In this document: piece after piece, positions 60,674-64,000 of the stretch
Layout: each line of letters begins with the position of its first letter
Numbering within the stretch: position 1 is the stretch's first letter
Source of the DNA: GWE2-42-39 sp034003625
GTDB taxonomy: Bacteria > Bacteroidota > Bacteroidia > Bacteroidales > Prolixibacteraceae
Assembly (NCBI GenBank): GCA_034003625.1
Contig: JAVEYG010000018.1
Coordinates: 29,258 to 93,257, forward strand
Direction of reading: 5' to 3'
DNA length: 64,000 nt
Program-made: the position numbers and the translations under genes
Notes under the pieces: generated by a model
Databases searched by the model: none
Told to the model about the DNA's origin: nothing
The model's input: only the letters and a program-made list of their open reading frames with translations

Positions 60674-60699
60674 CAGGAAAGTGTTGCCGCACTTTCCTG
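60674..60699. other. Intercistronic hairpin between fecR and susC
   Basis: CAGGAAAGTG (60674-60683) and CACTTTCCTG (60690-60699) form a perfect 10-base stem with a 6-base loop. On the transcribed minus strand no T-run follows it, so it is not a classical terminator for fecR. It may change the fecR:susC expression ratio by RNA processing or stabilisation. Confidence 0.5.
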
Positions 60700-60708
60700 T
60701 TTTTTTAG

Positions 60709-61683
60709 TTACTCTTTTTTCTGGTGGTATTTAAATTTTATGGTTTCTCCTTCCTGAACTATTTTTACCGGTGCAATCTTCTCCATCAGGTGAAGTATCT
60801 CCGGCAGGGATTCTCCTTCAATACTGAAGGTAAACGGGATATCCTTCACCTGCGGCACGGCTTCAAATTTCTGGTTGAACCTCTTTTCAAGCTTGCTGAT
60901 TAATTGTTCCAGCGGCAACTCAAAAATGTGCATTGTCCCGTTACGCCACGAGGTATAATGGACCGGGTTCACTTGCAGCTTTTCGATGGTCATCGCGTTT
61001 TTATTGAAACGGGCCATTTCTTCGGGCGCCAGTTGTGCCAGCAACCGGTTGTGTTCCGAAACAATGTTTACCGAACCTTCTTCCAGTACCACATCCATTG
61101 TCCCTGCGTCGCTGTAATTCGACACGCCAAAACGTGTCCCTGTAACTTCTACTTTCAAAAGACCCATATCGACCACAAACGGAATTTTTTTATCCTTCGA
61201 GACGGAAAAAAAGGCTTCTCCTTCCACTTTTATATCCCGGTTGCCAATGCCGAACCGGTTGTTGTAAACCAACCGTGTCCCCGCGTTGATCCACACCTGC
61301 GAGCCATCGGGCAGGGTCATTCCCGAAACCTGGCCATAATCGGTGTACACTTCGGTATATTTCAATTCTGTTTTTGATACGGACAGTGTGAAAATAGCCA
61401 GTGCCCCGCCCAAGGCAATGACTAAAATAGCCACTGCGGCATATTTGTAAAGTTGCATCAGTTTAAAATATTTTGCCGATTGCTGTTTTTCCTGGATCCT
61501 TGAGCCCAGTCGTGCCTGCCCTGCATCGTGCAACCTGCGATGTCCGGTGTTGTTTGCCTGCCAATCGTTTTTTGCCGAAGCAAAAATTTTTTGGTTCCCT
61601 TCTTTGCGGAGCCAGTGGAGCAGTTCCCGTTGCCCTTCGTTCGGCAACTTTCCTTCCATGTATTGTTGAATTTTCTTTTCCAT
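60709..61683 (-). CDS. FecR-family anti-sigma/sigma-regulator protein
   Basis: 324 residues. A cytoplasmic N-terminus (MEKKIQQYMEGKLPNEG, HWLRKEGNQKIF) is followed by one membrane helix (about 82-104) and a periplasmic FecR domain (TDYGQVSGMTLPDGSQVWINAG, GEAFFSVSKDKKIPF). A C-terminal STN-like segment (250-310) would contact the TonB box/STN of SusC. It normally inhibits or activates an ECF sigma factor encoded next to it. Here the upstream neighbour is a divergent MmcQ-like gene and no sigma factor is present, so the partner must be elsewhere or lost. Confidence 0.93.
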   Translation of the reverse strand: MEKKIQQYMEGKLPNEGQRELLHWLRKEGNQKIFASAKNDWQANNTGHRRLHDAGQARLGSRIQEKQQSAKYFKLMQLYKYAAVAILVIALGGALAIFTLSVSKTELKYTEVYTDYGQVSGMTLPDGSQVWINAGTRLVYNNRFGIGNRDIKVEGEAFFSVSKDKKIPFVVDMGLLKVEVTGTRFGVSNYSDAGTMDVVLEEGSVNIVSEHNRLLAQLAPEEMARFNKNAMTIEKLQVNPVHYTSWRNGTMHIFELPLEQLISKLEKRFNQKFEAVPQVKDIPFTFSIEGESLPEILHLMEKIAPVKIVQEGETIKFKYHQKKE

Positions 61684-61751
61684 ATCGAAATACTTTCATT
61701 AGCTATACACGAAAAAATGAAAATCCCTACCACTTTAAATGGAAAATTTTA

Positions 61752-61781
61752 AAAACGTATGGTAATCATCAGCCATGCAAA
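61752..61781 (-). promoter_or_regulatory. Promoter candidate for fecR
   Basis: On the minus strand TTTG (61781-61778) and TACGTTTT (61759-61752) are spaced by 18 bases, near the Bacteroidota consensus; only the last base of the -7 box differs. Transcription would start near 61745, about 60 bases before the fecR ATG. Confidence 0.45.
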
Positions 61782-61878
61782 AAAAGCCGAAAATGTTACA
61801 TTCGTTTTAAGAAAAGATTGCTCTTGCAAAATGCTGTCCCGGGGCAAAACATCCGGTGTCCGAAGGTGTTTTTATCCG

Positions 61879-61886
61879 TATATTTG
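61879..61886 (+). promoter_or_regulatory. -7 box upstream of the MmcQ-like gene
   Basis: TATATTTG matches the -7 consensus exactly and lies 27 bases before the ATG at 61914. No good -33 element was found at the expected distance, so confidence is limited. Confidence 0.35.
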
Positions 61887-61913
61887 TTTTTAATCTTGAA
61901 GCTGTCAATAACT

Positions 61914-62267
61914 ATGAACATCGAAGAAATAAGGGAATATTGCCTTTCAAAAAAAGGGGTCGACGAGAGTTTCCCGTTCGACGAAACGACACTGGTGTTT
62001 AAAGTGATGGGCAAAATGTTTGCATTGACCGACCTGGTCGGCGATCTGAGCATCAACCTGAAATGTGACCCGGAGCGGGCAATAGAACTTCGGGAACAAC
62101 ACCCTGCCATTATGCCGGGATACCACATGAACAAAGCGCTTTGGAATACCGTATTAATCGATGGCTCGCTGAGCAGGGACTTTATTTGCCAGTTGATCGA
62201 CCATTCGTACGAACTGGTTGTTGATAAATTGCCACGGAAATTGAAGATTGAGCTGGCAATGTTATAA
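61914..62267 (+). CDS. MmcQ/YjbR family (DUF419) protein
   Basis: 117 residues from ATG 61914 (MNIEEIREYCLSKKGVDESFPF); the open frame extends far upstream but into non-conserved sequence and through the fecR promoter. The family core is clear: FPFDETTLVFKVMGKMFAL, NLKCDPERAIELREQH and the GYHMNKALWNTV motif. These are small cytoplasmic proteins with a CyaY-like DNA-binding fold; the role is not established. It begins a short plus-strand run with the peptidase and S4 genes. Confidence 0.9.
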   Translation: MNIEEIREYCLSKKGVDESFPFDETTLVFKVMGKMFALTDLVGDLSINLKCDPERAIELREQHPAIMPGYHMNKALWNTVLIDGSLSRDFICQLIDHSYELVVDKLPRKLKIELAML

Positions 62268-62293
62268 CTTTACCTGCCACGAACCTGTTCCTT

Positions 62294-63376
62294 ATGAAGA
62301 AAACGGTTTTTGTATTATCGATCCTTTTTGTCTTCCTGCAACCGGTACAAGGGCAAAAGAAAGACGAAAAATTCAGGAATATTGTCCAAATTTCGGCAAG
62401 TCCGGTGAAAAATCAGCAGAAAACCGGAACCTGCTGGAGTTTTGCCACCTGTTCTTTTCTTGAATCGGAGATATTACGAAAAGGCAAAGGTGAATATGAT
62501 CTGGCTGAAATGTTCTTTGTACGGCATGCCTATCTGCAAAAAGCAAAGAAATATTTGTGGTATCACGGTCATTCCAATTTTACACAGGGAGGACAGGCGC
62601 ACGATGTGCTGAACGTGATCCGTGAATATGGGATGGTGCCGGAATTGGAATATCCAGGGAAAATGATCAATCCCTCCATCCACGACCATACAAAGCTGGA
62701 ACAGGAACTGGGCAGGTTTATTGCAAAAATCAACAACGGGTTCAATAAGAAAAAAGCAAAAGAATGGGAAGAACAGTTTAACCAGCTATTGGATATGTAT
62801 CTGGGTAAACTTCCGCAGGAATTCGGGATCAAAGGACAAACCTACTCACCCCAAGGGTTTACCGATTTTCTTGCCGTTGATCCCGACGATTACATAGAGT
62901 TTACCTCGTTTTCGCATTATCCGTATTATGCGCTGGTTGACCTCGAAATTCCTGATAACTGGTCGCACGACAAATATGTCAATGTCCCGATAGATGAACT
63001 GATGCAGATTATCGACAGTTCATTGTACCGGGGCTACACGGTTTGCTGGGATGGTGACACCAGCGAAAAGAAGTTCAACCACCGTTCAGGAACTGCAGAA
63101 GCAGATGAATTTATCGGGGACTATCCCTCCGCCAGAAAAGAAGCCTTTTTCAACCGCGAAACCACAGATGACCACCTGATGCACATTACCGGCATTTCGG
63201 AGGATGAAAATGGAGAAAAGTATTACCGCACAAAAAATTCATGGGGAACCGAAAAAAGTGAGTATGAGGGATATTTATACATGTCGGTACCTTATCTGAA
63301 ACTGAAGACAATAGCCATATTGGTACACAGGGATGCTGTTCCCCGGTCAATTATGGATAAAATCGGGAAAATATGA
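62294..63376 (+). CDS. Exported C1-family (bleomycin hydrolase-like) cysteine aminopeptidase
   Basis: 360 residues; a signal peptide (MKKTVFVLSILFVFLQPVQG) implies export. The papain-like catalytic set is complete: Cys 47 in QKTGTCWSFATC, His 297 in HLMHITGI and Asn 315 in TKNSWGTE. Size and insertions resemble peptidase C1B (aminopeptidase C/bleomycin hydrolase), although those are usually cytoplasmic and about 450 residues. It probably degrades peptides in the periplasm. Its stop overlaps the start of the S4 gene by 4 bases. Confidence 0.9.
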   Translation: MKKTVFVLSILFVFLQPVQGQKKDEKFRNIVQISASPVKNQQKTGTCWSFATCSFLESEILRKGKGEYDLAEMFFVRHAYLQKAKKYLWYHGHSNFTQGGQAHDVLNVIREYGMVPELEYPGKMINPSIHDHTKLEQELGRFIAKINNGFNKKKAKEWEEQFNQLLDMYLGKLPQEFGIKGQTYSPQGFTDFLAVDPDDYIEFTSFSHYPYYALVDLEIPDNWSHDKYVNVPIDELMQIIDSSLYRGYTVCWDGDTSEKKFNHRSGTAEADEFIGDYPSARKEAFFNRETTDDHLMHITGISEDENGEKYYRTKNSWGTEKSEYEGYLYMSVPYLKLKTIAILVHRDAVPRSIMDKIGKI

Positions 63377-63588
63377 AAAAACGTATAACATACATTCTTG
63401 AAGGAGAATATATCGAATTAATCAAGTTATTAAAAGTTCTTCATATCAGCGAATCAGGAGGGCAGGCCAAGATGATGGTTGACGACGGGTTGGTGACATT
63501 GAATGGCAGAACAGAATTTCGGAAAAGAGCAAAACTTCGTGCTGGCGATACAATAAACATCTTCGGACAGACCATCGTGATAAAATAA
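63373..63588 (+). CDS. S4-domain RNA-binding protein
   Basis: 71 residues: essentially a single S4 domain (EYIELIKLLKVLHISESGGQAK, then VDDGLVTLNGRTEFRKRAKLRAGDTI), as in the YaaA/YbcJ-type RNA-binding family. It probably binds structured RNA such as rRNA. ATGA overlap with the peptidase gene suggests translational coupling, although the functions seem unrelated. Confidence 0.9.
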   Translation: MKKRITYILEGEYIELIKLLKVLHISESGGQAKMMVDDGLVTLNGRTEFRKRAKLRAGDTINIFGQTIVIK

Positions 63589-63590
63589 AA

Positions 63591-63631
63591 AAAGTCGGTA
63601 AGGCCTTACCGACTTTGAGAAGATTTTTTTA
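63591..63631 (+). terminator. Terminator after the S4-domain gene
   Basis: AAAGTCGGTAAGG and CCTTACCGACTTT form a perfect self-complementary 26-base element (63591-63616), flanked by an A-run before and a T-run (TTTTTTT) after a 9-base gap. It lies 2 bases after the stop codon. Confidence 0.8.
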
Positions 63632-64000
63632 CGTACGGGGTATTCGGAATTGAAAAAAATTAAACGGGGGAGGGGTGGGGTAAACGTGTTTGTCAATGAT
63701 CGGTGCTTTCAAATTTAAGGATTCATTTTTTTCCTTCATCATGAAAAATGAGATACTTTACGAAGACCCCGTTTTTCGTGATGAAGTGTCATCGAACCGA
63801 CATGAAGGCCCCATTTTTGGCAAAAAATGGTTTTCGAAAAAATAGCAAAAATGACCCTGAAAGCGACATTTTATTTAGTCGTCCCTTAAAAACGGGCGAA
63901 CATGTTGATTGTTAACACTGTTTTGTTGATTTCGCGTTGGATTATTATGGTATTATTTGCAAGGTTTTTTGCAATTTAGTGAAAAACCTTGCAAAAATAT
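63632..64000. other. Non-coding end of window
   Basis: No convincing open frame on either strand. The stretch is AT-rich with a short G-run block (63663-63680) and ends in a perfect inverted repeat (63956-63995). No structured RNA was recognised; the next gene lies outside. Confidence 0.45.
63956..63995. repeat. Inverted repeat at window end
   Basis: TTTGCAAGGTTTTT (63956-63969) pairs perfectly with AAAAACCTTGCAAA (63982-63995) across a 12-base loop. It could be a convergent terminator, an operator or the end of a mobile element; the flank outside the window is needed. Confidence 0.5.

Noticed and set aside
1..64000. CRISPR arrays, rRNA genes, integrases and insertion sequences
   Set aside because: No array of regularly spaced direct repeats, no rRNA signature and no transposase or recombinase frame was found in the window.

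Overview
The window looks like chromosomal DNA of a member of the Bacteroidota, most like an anaerobic or facultative marine or gut relative of the Marinilabiliales/Prolixibacteraceae. The evidence is a SusC/SusD pair with a FecR regulator, an S46 dipeptidyl-peptidase, an HU-CCDC81/SPOR protein, the lptE-secG gene block, a GSII glutamine synthetase, weak Shine-Dalgarno signals and -33/-7 promoters of the TTTS-N18-21-TAnnTTTG type. The genus assignment is inference.

Layout. (1) 1-1365: 5' part of a prolyl-oligopeptidase lipoprotein. (2) 1470-6428: five tightly coupled minus-strand genes for a heterodisulfide-reductase-like (HdrC, HdrB, HdrA, small Fe-S) module ending in a membrane b-type cytochrome/HdrD fusion. 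Together they look like a cytoplasmic flavin/Fe-S electron-transfer complex connected to menaquinone. (3) 7134-7208: tRNA-Val(GAC). (4) 7378-26161: a plus-strand accessory carbohydrate island. It holds a membrane-anchored SARP-type regulator with a LamG ectodomain, a tetrahaem NapC-like cytochrome fused to a SUMF1/FGE-like domain, two exported Gfo/Idh/MocA oxidoreductases, a ThuA lipoprotein, a GT-C/TPR membrane protein, a sugar porter, a GH2 enzyme and a DUF5107-TPR protein. It contains several palindromic or G-rich dispersed repeats, two of them inside the DUF5107 reading frame. (5) 26317-36335: mostly housekeeping: DUF3267 metalloprotease-like protein, kdsB, sigma-54 activator, lptE, TPR protein, secG, glnA (GSII), B12-dependent ribonucleotide reductase, waaA.

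(6) 36429-41250: an AT-rich four-gene cassette, visibly foreign in base composition: Vsr endonuclease, C5-cytosine methyltransferase, a protein with an N-terminal Hsp90/MORC-like GHKL ATPase AND a C-terminal histidine kinase core, and a receiver-domain protein with an unrecognised output domain. The genes overlap or nearly touch. This is the best candidate for an undescribed system: a DNA-modification module apparently wired to a phosphorelay.

(7) 41357-48054: housekeeping and cell-envelope genes (rnhA, S46 peptidase, gltX, HU/SPOR protein, galE). (8) 48132-61683: a minus-strand locus running FecR, SusC, SusD, then calcineurin-like phosphoesterase, MFS transporter, second phosphoesterase, PHP protein, FAD-dependent oxidoreductase and EEP-family phosphodiesterase. 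It has no glycoside hydrolase, which suggests scavenging of a phosphorylated organic nutrient rather than a plain polysaccharide. (9) 61914-63588: MmcQ/YjbR-like protein, C1-family peptidase and S4 RNA-binding protein, ended by a hairpin terminator. The last 400 bases hold no convincing gene.
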